Part shown: one piece after another, positions 43,689 through 51,920 of the stretch
Layout of the letters: each line of letters begins with the position of its first letter
How positions within the stretch are numbered: the first letter of the stretch is position 1
Assembly (NCBI GenBank): GCA_023397475.1
Contig: JAEWUD010000027.1
Span: 120,286 to 184,285, forward strand
Direction of reading: 5' to 3'
DNA length: 64,000 nt
DNA from: Bacillota bacterium
Lineage (GTDB): Bacteria; Bacillota; Clostridia; Saccharofermentanales; Saccharofermentanaceae
Made by a program: the position numbers and the translations under genes
Notes under the pieces: generated by a model
Database searches by the model: none
What the model saw: the letters and a program-made list of their open reading frames with translations, nothing else
What the model was told of the DNA's origin: nothing

Positions 43689-44705
43689 ATGAGAACTGAC
43701 GAGGGCGCGGATGATCAATTCGAGAAGTCGAACCGGAAGATTGCGGGCAATGTGCCCGATACCTGGGTCGGCTCATTGTCGGACGCCCAACTGATCCGGA
43801 CAATCATGGATAATTCGCAGGACACGATTTATTTCAAGGACCGTATGTCCCGCTTCATCCTGAACAGCAAGGCGCATGCGAACCAATTCGGCGTTGATGA
43901 TCCGAAGGAATTGGTTGGCAAGAGTGATCGCGATTTTTATCCCGAAGAGTTCATTCGACAGACCCTGGAGGACGAGCGACGCATCCTGGAGACGGGTGTG
44001 CCGATTGTCGGGCGCGTCGAGAAGTTGGAGAATGACGACGGCTCCGTAACTTGGTTTCTCGCGTCCAAGTATCCGCTTTATGATGATAAGGGACGAATTG
44101 TCGGGACCTGGGGCACGTCGCGAAATATTACCGGACTCAAGCAGGCGGAGCAGGAGTTGGAGAATCTGAACATACTTCTGGCGGAGGCGAATGCACGGCT
44201 TCGCGAGTTGTCGGTGATCGATGATTTGTCCGGTCTATACAATCGACGCAACTTCCAGGACATCCTGGCAAAGACGGCGAGAAGCTACATCCGACGCAGG
44301 ACGGCGGGCGTAACCACGACATTCTGCCTGGCCTTGATGGATGTCGATCATTTCAAGACGATCAATGATACCTACGGACATGTCGTCGGCGACGCCGTGA
44401 TCCGCTATGTCGCCGATGTGATCACCGCCACCGTTCGTCCTTCCGATCACGCGTTCCGCTATGGCGGCGATGAGTTTGCCGTAATTTTTCCGGATATGAC
44501 GCTGGAAGAGGCTCGTACGGAGTGCGAGCGTCTGCGCGAGGAGATCGAGAGTCAACCCTTTGTCCGAGACGGTTTGCGCATCACCCTGACGATGAGTATC
44601 GGAGTTTCCGAGTTCGAGTTTGATCGCGATACCAAGGATCTGATTCATCGCGCCGATTGTAAGCTCTATTTATCCAAGCGCAACGGGCGCAATCGCGTGA
44701 GCTGA
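43689..44705 (+). CDS. PAS-GGDEF diguanylate cyclase 2
   Basis: 338 aa from ATG at 43689 (ACGGAGGCATT), not the upstream ATG at 43650. PAS domain at about 32-150 (SDAQLIRTIMDNSQDTIYFK, then WGTSRNITGLKQAE), a short coiled linker, and a GGDEF domain with YGGDEF and RxxD (RPSD) intact. Predicted active, product-inhibited c-di-GMP synthase. Nearly the same design as the proteins at 32359 and 46339. Its 3' end overlaps the 3' end of the convergent reverse transcriptase gene by 40 bp. Confidence 0.94.
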   Translation: MRTDEGADDQFEKSNRKIAGNVPDTWVGSLSDAQLIRTIMDNSQDTIYFKDRMSRFILNSKAHANQFGVDDPKELVGKSDRDFYPEEFIRQTLEDERRILETGVPIVGRVEKLENDDGSVTWFLASKYPLYDDKGRIVGTWGTSRNITGLKQAEQELENLNILLAEANARLRELSVIDDLSGLYNRRNFQDILAKTARSYIRRRTAGVTTTFCLALMDVDHFKTINDTYGHVVGDAVIRYVADVITATVRPSDHAFRYGGDEFAVIFPDMTLEEARTECERLREEIESQPFVRDGLRITLTMSIGVSEFEFDRDTKDLIHRADCKLYLSKRNGRNRVS

Positions 44706-45913
44706 ACGCTCTCGTCCGGAATCTGTCTTGCAGGATCTCTGTCTCGCTTATAGAAAGCCGAAACCAACGGTACGTACCCCCACGACCGAAGCGACGCATA
44801 CGGTACGACCGCGTGGTTCTTCTTCGTATGTCGGCCGGTAGCGAGATATCGCGTCCATTCCTGAAAATGCCGATCGATCCGTAGAAGTCCGTCGGACTTT
44901 GTCACCGTAGGAAAATACCAACGACTCCACGTGAGCTCCTCATCGTCTCTCCCTGTCCCATAGAACTTGAACTGAAATTTGCGGATCATCGCGCGGACGG
45001 CGCGCTCCGTCGACGCGTTCTTTCTGACCTTCCAGCGGTACAAACGTCGCGCCGCACGGGAGATCTTGCCCTGCATTTTCCGGATCGCCGCTTCCGACAG
45101 GTCGATCTCACCGTTACAGTATGAGAAGCCGACAAACTCCCAGGGATCGCCGGGCGCGGCGATCCGGGTTTTTTCGCGATTCATCGTGAGTCCGCGTCGG
45201 ACAAGAAGCTGTTCCATCTTCCCAAGGATCTCCTCCGCATCTTCGGGGCGACAGAACAGGATGATGTCGTCGGAATAGCGCGCATAGACCGATCCGAGCG
45301 CCCCGACCTCGCGATCAAAATCCTTGAGGTACAGATTGGCCAGCAGAGGCGCCAGCGGCATGCCCGCCATCGCTCCCTTCGCGGGATCCATGCGCCGGAT
45401 GCCATTGTCGATGACCCAGGGATTTCGGAGGATCTCAATGATCGCGTCGCGCGCCGCCGGCCAGAACGACAGGCTCCCGGTCACGACATCGGCGAGCTGA
45501 TCGACCGGAATACTGTTGAAATAATTGCGTATATCGACGCGGACACAACACATATCCCGGGAGGCCGCGGCGGTCATACGGCGAAAAGCTGCCTGGGCTG
45601 AGAATCCGGGTCGGAAAGCGAGGCAATCCGGCCCCAGGCCGATCTCCATGCGTGACAATGTGAAGTTCAGAAGCTTCAGAAGGATCGCGTCATGCTCGGA
45701 GAAAATATAAACCACGCGTTTCTTCGCGGAGCCGAGTTTGCTGATCTCCGAACGCGTCGGGCAATCGAGCGAGATTTCCCTGTTCAGGAAACGCCGGGTA
45801 TCGAGAAGGATGTCTTCCGGAGAAATCCCGTCGAGTCCGGCATCCTCAAGCGCGTCAACAAGGAAGGCGGAAATCTCCGGGGTGAGGGATACTGCGTCAT
45901 CCAGAGGTGTCAT
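44666..45913 (-). CDS. Stand-alone reverse transcriptase of unassigned class
   Basis: 415 aa from ATG at 45913 (GGAAGGAGACCGACG). RT motifs: VRVDIRNYFNSIP (Asp127), GMPLAPLLANLYL (184-196) and the catalytic box YARYSDDIILF with YSDD at 213-216. A motif-7-like WEFVGFSYCNGEIDLS follows, then a basic helix. The C-terminal ~120 residues (TWSRWYFPTVT, RYLATGRHTKKN) do not resemble an intron maturase X or HNH domain. No domain V, template/variable repeat or Avd gene was found nearby, so intron and DGR origins are unsupported. Retron-like or UG-type RTs are the open alternatives. It is inserted between two cyclase genes and shares an operon with a possible 65-codon frame. Confidence 0.82.
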   Translation of the reverse strand: MTPLDDAVSLTPEISAFLVDALEDAGLDGISPEDILLDTRRFLNREISLDCPTRSEISKLGSAKKRVVYIFSEHDAILLKLLNFTLSRMEIGLGPDCLAFRPGFSAQAAFRRMTAAASRDMCCVRVDIRNYFNSIPVDQLADVVTGSLSFWPAARDAIIEILRNPWVIDNGIRRMDPAKGAMAGMPLAPLLANLYLKDFDREVGALGSVYARYSDDIILFCRPEDAEEILGKMEQLLVRRGLTMNREKTRIAAPGDPWEFVGFSYCNGEIDLSEAAIRKMQGKISRAARRLYRWKVRKNASTERAVRAMIRKFQFKFYGTGRDDEELTWSRWYFPTVTKSDGLLRIDRHFQEWTRYLATGRHTKKNHAVVPYASLRSWGYVPLVSAFYKRDRDPARQIPDESVQLTRLRPLRLDK

Positions 45914-46094
45914 CGTCGGTCTCCTTCCCGAAAAATCGAACGACCGCCTCCTCGTTGCATCGAAGAGGCCGGCCGTCATGTGACACACAAAAGAATCGTT
46001 TGAAATTGCTGTAAGCAATACCGGACTGAACCCGCACCCTCCGTCGCCAAGGAGATGTTCGGCATCGGGCTTCGCCCCATCGGCGGCACATCAT
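45897..46094 (-). CDS. Possible small protein overlapping the RT start
   Basis: Open frame of up to 65 codons ending 17 bp inside the RT gene, with the RT RBS inside its last codons. The C-terminal part (SNFKRFFCVSHDGRPLRCNE, then EAVVRFFGKETDDD) has ordinary protein composition; the N-terminal part is Arg/Trp-rich and probably not coding, so the true start is unclear. The overlap is typical of coupled genes. No family recognised. Confidence 0.35.
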   Translation of the reverse strand: MMCRRWGEARCRTSPWRRRVRVQSGIAYSNFKRFFCVSHDGRPLRCNEEAVVRFFGKETDDDTSG

Positions 46095-46247
46095 GTATCT
46101 TCTGCTGTGTCAACGAATGTATTATATCACGAAAAGCTGACAGATCGCCGGATCGCATCGTACCCGGACGAGAAGAAACATGATTCCGAAGGGTTATGCG
46201 ATGGCTTTCGCGAACCGGGATAATCGTGCGTTAATTCCGCAATGATC

Positions 46248-46278
46248 TTAACAAAAACAAGGCGTTTTCAGATATAAT
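46248..46278 (+). promoter_or_regulatory. Putative promoter of diguanylate cyclase 3
   Basis: TTAACA (46248-46253), 19-bp spacer and TATAAT (46273-46278), 61 bp before the start codon. The spacer is longer than optimal. Confidence 0.5.
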
Positions 46279-46338
46279 GTAGACAGGTTTAAGACATCTC
46301 GGTATTTAGATGATTTACCGATCACCTCCGGAGGGATT

Positions 46339-47352
46339 ATGGCTCGGAATGCAACGTCCAGCGGTAAGAAGGATTACGTCATCCCTTGCACGGAGGAGTT
46401 CGACCCGTTGATGGTCGAGCGTTTGTCCGACGCACAACTGATTCGTACCATTATGGACAACTCCCAGGATCTCATCTATTTCAAGGATCAGAACTCCATC
46501 TTCCGCTTGAACAGCAAAGCCCACGCGATGAATTTCGGGATTGACGACCCGATGCAAATTTGTGGTAAGTCGGACGCGGATTTCTATCCGGAGTCCTTTG
46601 CAAAACAAGCCCGGGCCGACGAGCTGAAGATCATGAGCTCCGGACGCCCGATCATCGGACGCATCGAGAAATGGGAGCGCCAGGACGGGTCGGTAACCTG
46701 GTTCTCAGCGTCCAAGTATCCCCTGTACGATGACAACGGCAATATCGTCGGCACGTGGGGAACGACCCGTAATATCACGGCATTGAAACAGGCGGAGAAG
46801 CAGCTGGAGAAGGTGAACGCGCAGCTAGAGCTCGCGAACGCCAAGCTCAAAGAACTCGCGATCATCGACGAACTGTCCGGCCTCTACAATCGTCGCAACT
46901 TCTATGACATCCTCCAGAAGATGGTGCAGACGTATTCGCGCCGGAAGAATCTCGGCATGTATTCGAGCTTCTGTCTGATCCTGATCGACGTCGATCGTTT
47001 CAAGAGTATTAATGACAACTATGGGCATCTGGTCGGCGACGCGGTGATTCGCTATGTCGCGACATTCCTGACTGATAATATTCGGGCCTCCGATTATACC
47101 TTCCGTTACGGCGGCGACGAATATGCGCTCATCCTACTCGACAGCGAGCTCAAGGGCGGACGCGATCTCGGCGACCGCTTGCGTGTGATGCTCGAGAACT
47201 CGCCGTTCCGCCAGGGGGATTTGGAGATACCTATTACGATCTCCGCCGGAGTCACCGTATATGAACCCGGCAAGGATGCGAAGACGATGGTTCGGGAAGC
47301 GGATCAGCGTTTATATTTTTCCAAGAATAGCGGACGGAACTGTATAACCTGA
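46339..47352 (+). CDS. PAS-GGDEF diguanylate cyclase 3
   Basis: 337 aa; CCGGAGGGATT precedes the ATG. PAS domain at about 29-150 (SDAQLIRTIMDNSQDLIYFK, SDADFYPESF, GTWGTTRNITALKQ) and a coiled linker. The GGDEF domain signature reads YGGDEY; Tyr for Phe at the last position is tolerated in some active enzymes. RxxD is present (RASD). Very similar to the cyclase at 43689, from which it is separated by the reverse transcriptase gene, suggesting tandem duplication later interrupted. Confidence 0.92.
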   Translation: MARNATSSGKKDYVIPCTEEFDPLMVERLSDAQLIRTIMDNSQDLIYFKDQNSIFRLNSKAHAMNFGIDDPMQICGKSDADFYPESFAKQARADELKIMSSGRPIIGRIEKWERQDGSVTWFSASKYPLYDDNGNIVGTWGTTRNITALKQAEKQLEKVNAQLELANAKLKELAIIDELSGLYNRRNFYDILQKMVQTYSRRKNLGMYSSFCLILIDVDRFKSINDNYGHLVGDAVIRYVATFLTDNIRASDYTFRYGGDEYALILLDSELKGGRDLGDRLRVMLENSPFRQGDLEIPITISAGVTVYEPGKDAKTMVREADQRLYFSKNSGRNCIT

Positions 47353-47515
47353 ATTGTCCGCTCTTGAGAGTCATTTGTGTTTTGCCGCCGACGAATTTAT
47401 CCTTTTGAAGGGATAATTTGTGAAAAGTGCCCGTTACGGCCTGTCATTTTCGATAGATGGCAGTAGATGGCGAAACGTTTTTTTCGGAAATGTTCGCTAA
47501 TGTTTCGCAATTCAC
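47353..47515. other. Intergenic stretch before the opp promoter
   Basis: No gene. ATCCTTTTGAAGGGAT (about 47399-47414) forms a small hairpin that could end the cyclase 3 transcript but lacks a T-tract. TGTTCGCTAATGTTTCGC shows a loose direct repeat. Confidence 0.35.
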
Positions 47516-47545
47516 TTGAATTTTACGTGCATTTGCGCATATAAT
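47516..47545 (+). promoter_or_regulatory. opp operon promoter
   Basis: TTGAAT (47516-47521), 18-bp spacer and TATAAT (47540-47545). It leaves a leader of about 240 nt before oppB in which no known riboswitch was recognised. Confidence 0.62.
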
Positions 47546-47792
47546 TTTACATAACGTGTTCCGCGGCACAGAATTTTTTTACCCATGAATTTTTATATTC
47601 TCAAATGCATAAAATGGCTAAAACAGTGCTCTTCCGCCGGATACAAATCTTGAACAGATCACAGAAAACAAGCCGTCCGCCGATTCTTTATCTGACATCT
47701 CGCGCGGTACGCCCTCCGGAATGGACCGGATGTTTCGGTGAAGCGATTCATGTTTGTTTTCTGGTTTCGATCTTCGAAAAGGAGTGGCTGAA

Positions 47793-48713
47793 TTGGGCAA
47801 ATTTATCGTTAAACGATTACTCTTTGCAATTATTACGCTGGCCGTTGTCATCACGATCACTTTCTTCATGATGTACCTCGTTCCGGGCGGTCCGTTCCTC
47901 GCGGAGAAGGCTCCGTCGCAGGCGACCCTTGACGCGCTGAATGAGAAGTACGGCCTTGATCAGCCGGTTCCGGTTCAATTTGCCAACTATGTCGGCAGGC
48001 TCGTCCAGGGAGACCTCGGCCCTTCTCTGAAGTCCCGCGGACGTACTGTCAATGATATTATCTTCTCGAAGTTCCCTGTCTCCGCCGGACTCGGCAGCAT
48101 TGCCGTTGCAACGGCTTTTGTCATCGGGGTTCCCGTCGGCTCCTATGCCGCCTTGCGGCGAGGCAAGTTCACGGATAAGGTGATCAGTGTTCTGTCTAGT
48201 TTCGGCATCTCTGTGCCCTCCTTCATTCTGGGCAACACGTTGGTGATTATTTTCGCTGTTATGCTCAAGTGGATATCATCCACGTACGGGCTCAATAAAC
48301 CTACGGACTATATTCTCCCCGTCATCTCCATAGCGCTTTACCCGACGGCCTATATCGCCCGATTGATGCGATCGAGCATGCTCGATGTACTCGGTCAGGA
48401 TTATATGCGAACAGCACGCGCCAAGGGCCTTTCCGGCACGAAGATCCTTTTCAAGCACGCGATGCGCAATGCGATCCTCCCTGTCGTTACCTATCTCGGA
48501 CCGCTGATCGCCTATACGTTGACCGGCAGTTTTATCATCGAGCGTATTTTCGTTATCCCGGGCATCGGCAAGGAATTCATCGACTCAATTACCGGTCGCG
48601 ACTATCCTATGGTTATGGGTACCACGATCTTCCTCGCAGCACTGGTTATTCTGATGAATGTGGTTGTTGATATCATGTATAAGGTCATCGATCCGCGCAT
48701 TCGTTTGGAATAA
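47793..48713 (+). CDS. oppB: OppB, oligopeptide ABC transporter permease
   Basis: 306 aa from a TTG start at 47793, which reads (M)GKFIVKRLLFAI and has AGGAG 8 nt upstream; the longer ATG frame at 47754 lacks an RBS. Six membrane helices; EAA loop at DYMRTARAKGLSGTKILFKH; the PGGPF after helix 1 is typical of OppB/DppB. With OppC it forms the channel for peptides delivered by OppA. First gene of oppBCDFA. Confidence 0.93.
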   Translation: MGKFIVKRLLFAIITLAVVITITFFMMYLVPGGPFLAEKAPSQATLDALNEKYGLDQPVPVQFANYVGRLVQGDLGPSLKSRGRTVNDIIFSKFPVSAGLGSIAVATAFVIGVPVGSYAALRRGKFTDKVISVLSSFGISVPSFILGNTLVIIFAVMLKWISSTYGLNKPTDYILPVISIALYPTAYIARLMRSSMLDVLGQDYMRTARAKGLSGTKILFKHAMRNAILPVVTYLGPLIAYTLTGSFIIERIFVIPGIGKEFIDSITGRDYPMVMGTTIFLAALVILMNVVVDIMYKVIDPRIRLE

Positions 48714-48732
48714 GGAAGGGGGAGGATTACAT

Positions 48733-49785
48733 ATGGACAGTCAGAACAAGAATCCTTTGAGTTTACAGCCTGACCTCTCTCTTTTCGACCCGGCAACGAG
48801 TGATGAGAAGCAGAGTCTGGTCATCATGCGCGAGAGCGTCGGCTTCTGGCGGGACGGTTTTCGCAGGCTTCGCAAGAATAATATTGCGATGATCTCGTTT
48901 GTCATTATTGTTATCATCTTATTCTTCGCGTTTATCGTTCCGAGCTTCTACCCTTACGACTATAAGACACAGGTCCGGGGAAGCGAGAAGCTCGGCATGA
49001 TGGAATATTCTGCAGCCGAGCAGGAACGTATCGACGCCGGAGAGTTTGTCCTTCCGCATTTCCTTGGCACGGATACTCTCGGTCGTGATATTACCGTTCG
49101 CATTATGATGGGAAGTCGTATTTCTCTTCTGGTCGGCATTGTCGCCAGTCTGATCGTCATGGTGATCGGTTCTCTGTACGGAGCGATTTCGGGATACTTC
49201 GGCGGACGTCTCGATCAGTTCATGATGCGCTTCGTCGACATGGTTTATACCGTGCCTGATCTTCTGATTATCATTCTTCTCGCTGCGGTTCTCGGAGATC
49301 CGATTCAAGCATTGGCTGACGGCAATCCTGCCTTTGCCTGGATGAATACGATCGGAGAAGCCTTGATCAGCATCTTCATCATCTTCGCTCTTCTCTACTG
49401 GGTCGGGATGGCGCGTATTATCCGCTCACAGATCCTGACCTTGAAGGAGCTCGAGTATGTCACGGCCGCGCGCGCTCTCGGTGCTAGTTCCGCACGTATC
49501 ATCATGAAGCACCTCCTCAAGAACTGCATCGGTCTTGTCATCGTCACAACCACCCTGCAGATCCCTTCCGCGATCTTCACGGAGACATTCCTGAGTTTTG
49601 CCGGACTGGGCGTTAAGGCACCGATGCCGAGCCTCGGATCCATGGCTTCGGATGCATTATCCGGTATGTCGTCGTACCCGCATTGGCTATTGGCTCCCGC
49701 TCTGATGATCAGCTTGATCATCCTGTCCTTCAACCTCTTCGGCGACGGACTGCGCGACGCATTCGACCCGAAGTTGAAGAAATAA
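48733..49785 (+). CDS. oppC: OppC, oligopeptide ABC transporter permease
   Basis: 350 aa; ATG at 48733 follows GAAGGGGGAGGATTACAT, 19 bp after oppB. The N-terminal cytoplasmic stretch is about 55 aa; the first helix leads to HFLGTDTLGRDITVRIMMGS, diagnostic for OppC/DppC. EAA loop LEYVTAARALGASSARIIMK. Integral membrane partner of OppB. Confidence 0.94.
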   Translation: MDSQNKNPLSLQPDLSLFDPATSDEKQSLVIMRESVGFWRDGFRRLRKNNIAMISFVIIVIILFFAFIVPSFYPYDYKTQVRGSEKLGMMEYSAAEQERIDAGEFVLPHFLGTDTLGRDITVRIMMGSRISLLVGIVASLIVMVIGSLYGAISGYFGGRLDQFMMRFVDMVYTVPDLLIIILLAAVLGDPIQALADGNPAFAWMNTIGEALISIFIIFALLYWVGMARIIRSQILTLKELEYVTAARALGASSARIIMKHLLKNCIGLVIVTTTLQIPSAIFTETFLSFAGLGVKAPMPSLGSMASDALSGMSSYPHWLLAPALMISLIILSFNLFGDGLRDAFDPKLKK

Positions 49786-49797
49786 GGAGGCAGGATT

Positions 49798-50826
49798 ATG
49801 AGTAATCCATTGTTGGAAGTTAAGAACGAACGGCTCTCCTTCTTCACCCCGGCGGGTGAGGTTAAGGCGCTAAATGACGTCACCTTTTCGATGGAGCAAG
49901 GTGAGGTCTTAGGTATTGTCGGTGAATCAGGCAGCGGAAAATCAGTTACAGCGTCCTCCATTATGGGTCTGACAGCACATCCGGGCCGACTGATCGGCGG
50001 CGCGATTCTCTTCAACGGCCATCGCATTGATCAGTTGTCGGAGAAGGAGCTGCGCAAGATTCGCGGCAACGAAGTCAGCATGATCTTCCAGGATCCGATG
50101 ACCTGTCTGAATCCGGTATACACCATCGGAAATCAGATCGCAGAGGTTTTGTACCTCCACACTGATCTTTCGCGTTCTGAAGTCAAGAAGAAGGTCATCG
50201 AGCTTCTGACACTTGTCGGAATCAATGAACCGGAGAAGCGCGTCAAGCAGTATCCGCACGAGTTTTCCGGCGGTATGCGTCAGCGCATTATGATCGCGAT
50301 CGCTCTGGCATGCGAACCTAAGCTTCTGATCGCAGATGAGCCGACGACCGCTCTTGATGTGACGATCCAGGCACAGATCCTTGAGCTCATGGTCGAGCTC
50401 AAGAACAAGATCGGGATGTCGATCATTATGATCACACATGACCTCGGTATCGTATCCGCGATCTGCGAGAAGATCGCCGTCATGTATGCCGGACGTATCG
50501 TAGAGTACGGTACTATTGACGAGATCTTCTATCATCCCTCGCACGAATACACGAAAGGCCTCCTGAAGAGTATCCCGAAGTTGACCGAGCAGGAGCACGA
50601 GAAGCTTGTCCCAATCGAGGGAACTCCTGTTGATATGCTGAATCCTCCGGCCGGATGCCCCTTCGCGCCGCGCTGCGAGAATTGTATGAAGATCTGTCTG
50701 ACACAGATGCCGGATAAGACACAGCTGACCGACACGCACTATGCGGCCTGCTGGCTGCTCGACAAGGCTAAGATAACATCGGAGAATGACCGGAAGGAGG
50801 TGACCGCAGATGACGAAGCTCGTTGA
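49798..50826 (+). CDS. oppD: OppD, oligopeptide ABC transporter ATPase
   Basis: 342 aa; AAGGAGGCAGGATT precedes the ATG. Walker A is GESGSGKSVT, the signature is FSGGMRQR, Walker B is LLIADEPTTALD. The C-terminal oligopeptide-transporter domain carries the CPFAPRCENC-type Cys motif that in relatives binds a 4Fe-4S cluster. Forms the ATPase heterodimer with OppF; overlaps oppF by 17 bp. Confidence 0.95.
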   Translation: MSNPLLEVKNERLSFFTPAGEVKALNDVTFSMEQGEVLGIVGESGSGKSVTASSIMGLTAHPGRLIGGAILFNGHRIDQLSEKELRKIRGNEVSMIFQDPMTCLNPVYTIGNQIAEVLYLHTDLSRSEVKKKVIELLTLVGINEPEKRVKQYPHEFSGGMRQRIMIAIALACEPKLLIADEPTTALDVTIQAQILELMVELKNKIGMSIIMITHDLGIVSAICEKIAVMYAGRIVEYGTIDEIFYHPSHEYTKGLLKSIPKLTEQEHEKLVPIEGTPVDMLNPPAGCPFAPRCENCMKICLTQMPDKTQLTDTHYAACWLLDKAKITSENDRKEVTADDEAR

Positions 50827-51793
50827 GGTCAAGAATCTCAAGCAGTATTTCAGGGTTGGCGGAAGCATCCTCAAGCCTTTGCAGGTGAAGGCCGTCGATG
50901 ATGTCTCCTTCCATATTGATAAGGGAGAGACCTTAGGACTCGTCGGCGAGTCCGGTTGCGGCAAGACGACGACGGGACGTTCTCTTCTTCGCTTGTACGA
51001 ACCTACCGGCGGTCAGATCTTCTATGACGGCGTCGACATCACGCATGTGAATATGAAGCCGTACCGCAGGAAGATGCAGATTGTCTTTCAGGATCCGTAT
51101 GCCTCGCTGAATCCTCGTATGACTGTCGGCGATATTGTCGGTGAGCCTCTGGATATCCATAAGCTTGCGGCCAACAAGGATGAGCGCAGGGATAAGATTA
51201 TCCGCATGCTCGAGCATGTCGGACTCAACAGCGAGCATGCGAACCGCTATCCGCATGAGTTCTCCGGCGGACAGCGTCAGCGCGTCGGCATCGCCCGTGC
51301 CCTGGCGGTAGACCCGGAATTCATCGTCTGCGACGAACCGATCTCGGCACTCGATGTTTCGATCCAGGCACAGGTCATCAATATGTTTGAGCAGCTGCAA
51401 GATGAGATGGGTTTGACTTATCTTTTCATCGCCCACGATCTGTCTGTCGTCAAGCACATCAGCAACCGGATCGGCGTCATGTATCTCGGCAAGCTCGTCG
51501 AGCTCGCTGATAATAATGAACTGACCTTCCACAACCGGCACCCCTATACCCGCTCGTTGATCTCCGCGATTCCGGTTCCGGATCCCCAGATTAACCGCGA
51601 ACGTCGACGCATTATTCTCCAGGGTGATGTTCCGAGTCCTCTGCATCCCCCGTCGGGCTGTAATTTCCGTACGCGATGCCCGTATGCGACGAAGATCTGC
51701 GAGGAACAGGAACCGGAATTCAAGGAGATCGGACCCGGCCACTATTGTGCCTGCCACAATCTTGATGCCGTACCGGACCAGAAAGTGATATAA
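50810..51793 (+). CDS. oppF: OppF, oligopeptide ABC transporter ATPase
   Basis: 327 aa; GAAGGAGGTGACCGCAG inside the end of oppD precedes its ATG. Walker A is GESGCGKTTT, the signature is FSGGQRQRVG, Walker B is FIVCDEPISALD. C-terminal PPSGCNFRTRCPYATKIC matches the OppF Cys motif. Heterodimer with OppD. A hairpin follows, separating it from oppA. Confidence 0.95.
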   Translation: MTKLVEVKNLKQYFRVGGSILKPLQVKAVDDVSFHIDKGETLGLVGESGCGKTTTGRSLLRLYEPTGGQIFYDGVDITHVNMKPYRRKMQIVFQDPYASLNPRMTVGDIVGEPLDIHKLAANKDERRDKIIRMLEHVGLNSEHANRYPHEFSGGQRQRVGIARALAVDPEFIVCDEPISALDVSIQAQVINMFEQLQDEMGLTYLFIAHDLSVVKHISNRIGVMYLGKLVELADNNELTFHNRHPYTRSLISAIPVPDPQINRERRRIILQGDVPSPLHPPSGCNFRTRCPYATKICEEQEPEFKEIGPGHYCACHNLDAVPDQKVI

Positions 51794-51797
51794 ACAT

Positions 51798-51825
51798 GTT
51801 TCCTCGCCCTTTATGGGTGAGAAAC
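51798..51825 (+). other. Stem-loop between oppF and oppA
   Basis: GTTTCCTCGCCC pairs imperfectly with GGGTGAGAAAC and lacks a T-tract. In opp operons such intercistronic hairpins often stabilise the binding-protein mRNA; that is an inference here. Confidence 0.45.
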
Positions 51826-51920
51826 AGAAGTTTATATAGTTTCGGGGGTCGTGAAATCCATCGGATGAATCGTCAACCGGAGCAAACCCGAAGAAAAATT
51901 CATTATGAGGAGGAAAAACA

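Noticed and set aside
44666..46018. Group II intron or diversity-generating retroelement
   Set aside because: No domain V sequence, no maturase X or HNH domain, no template/variable repeat pair with adenine changes and no lectin-fold target gene were found around the RT.
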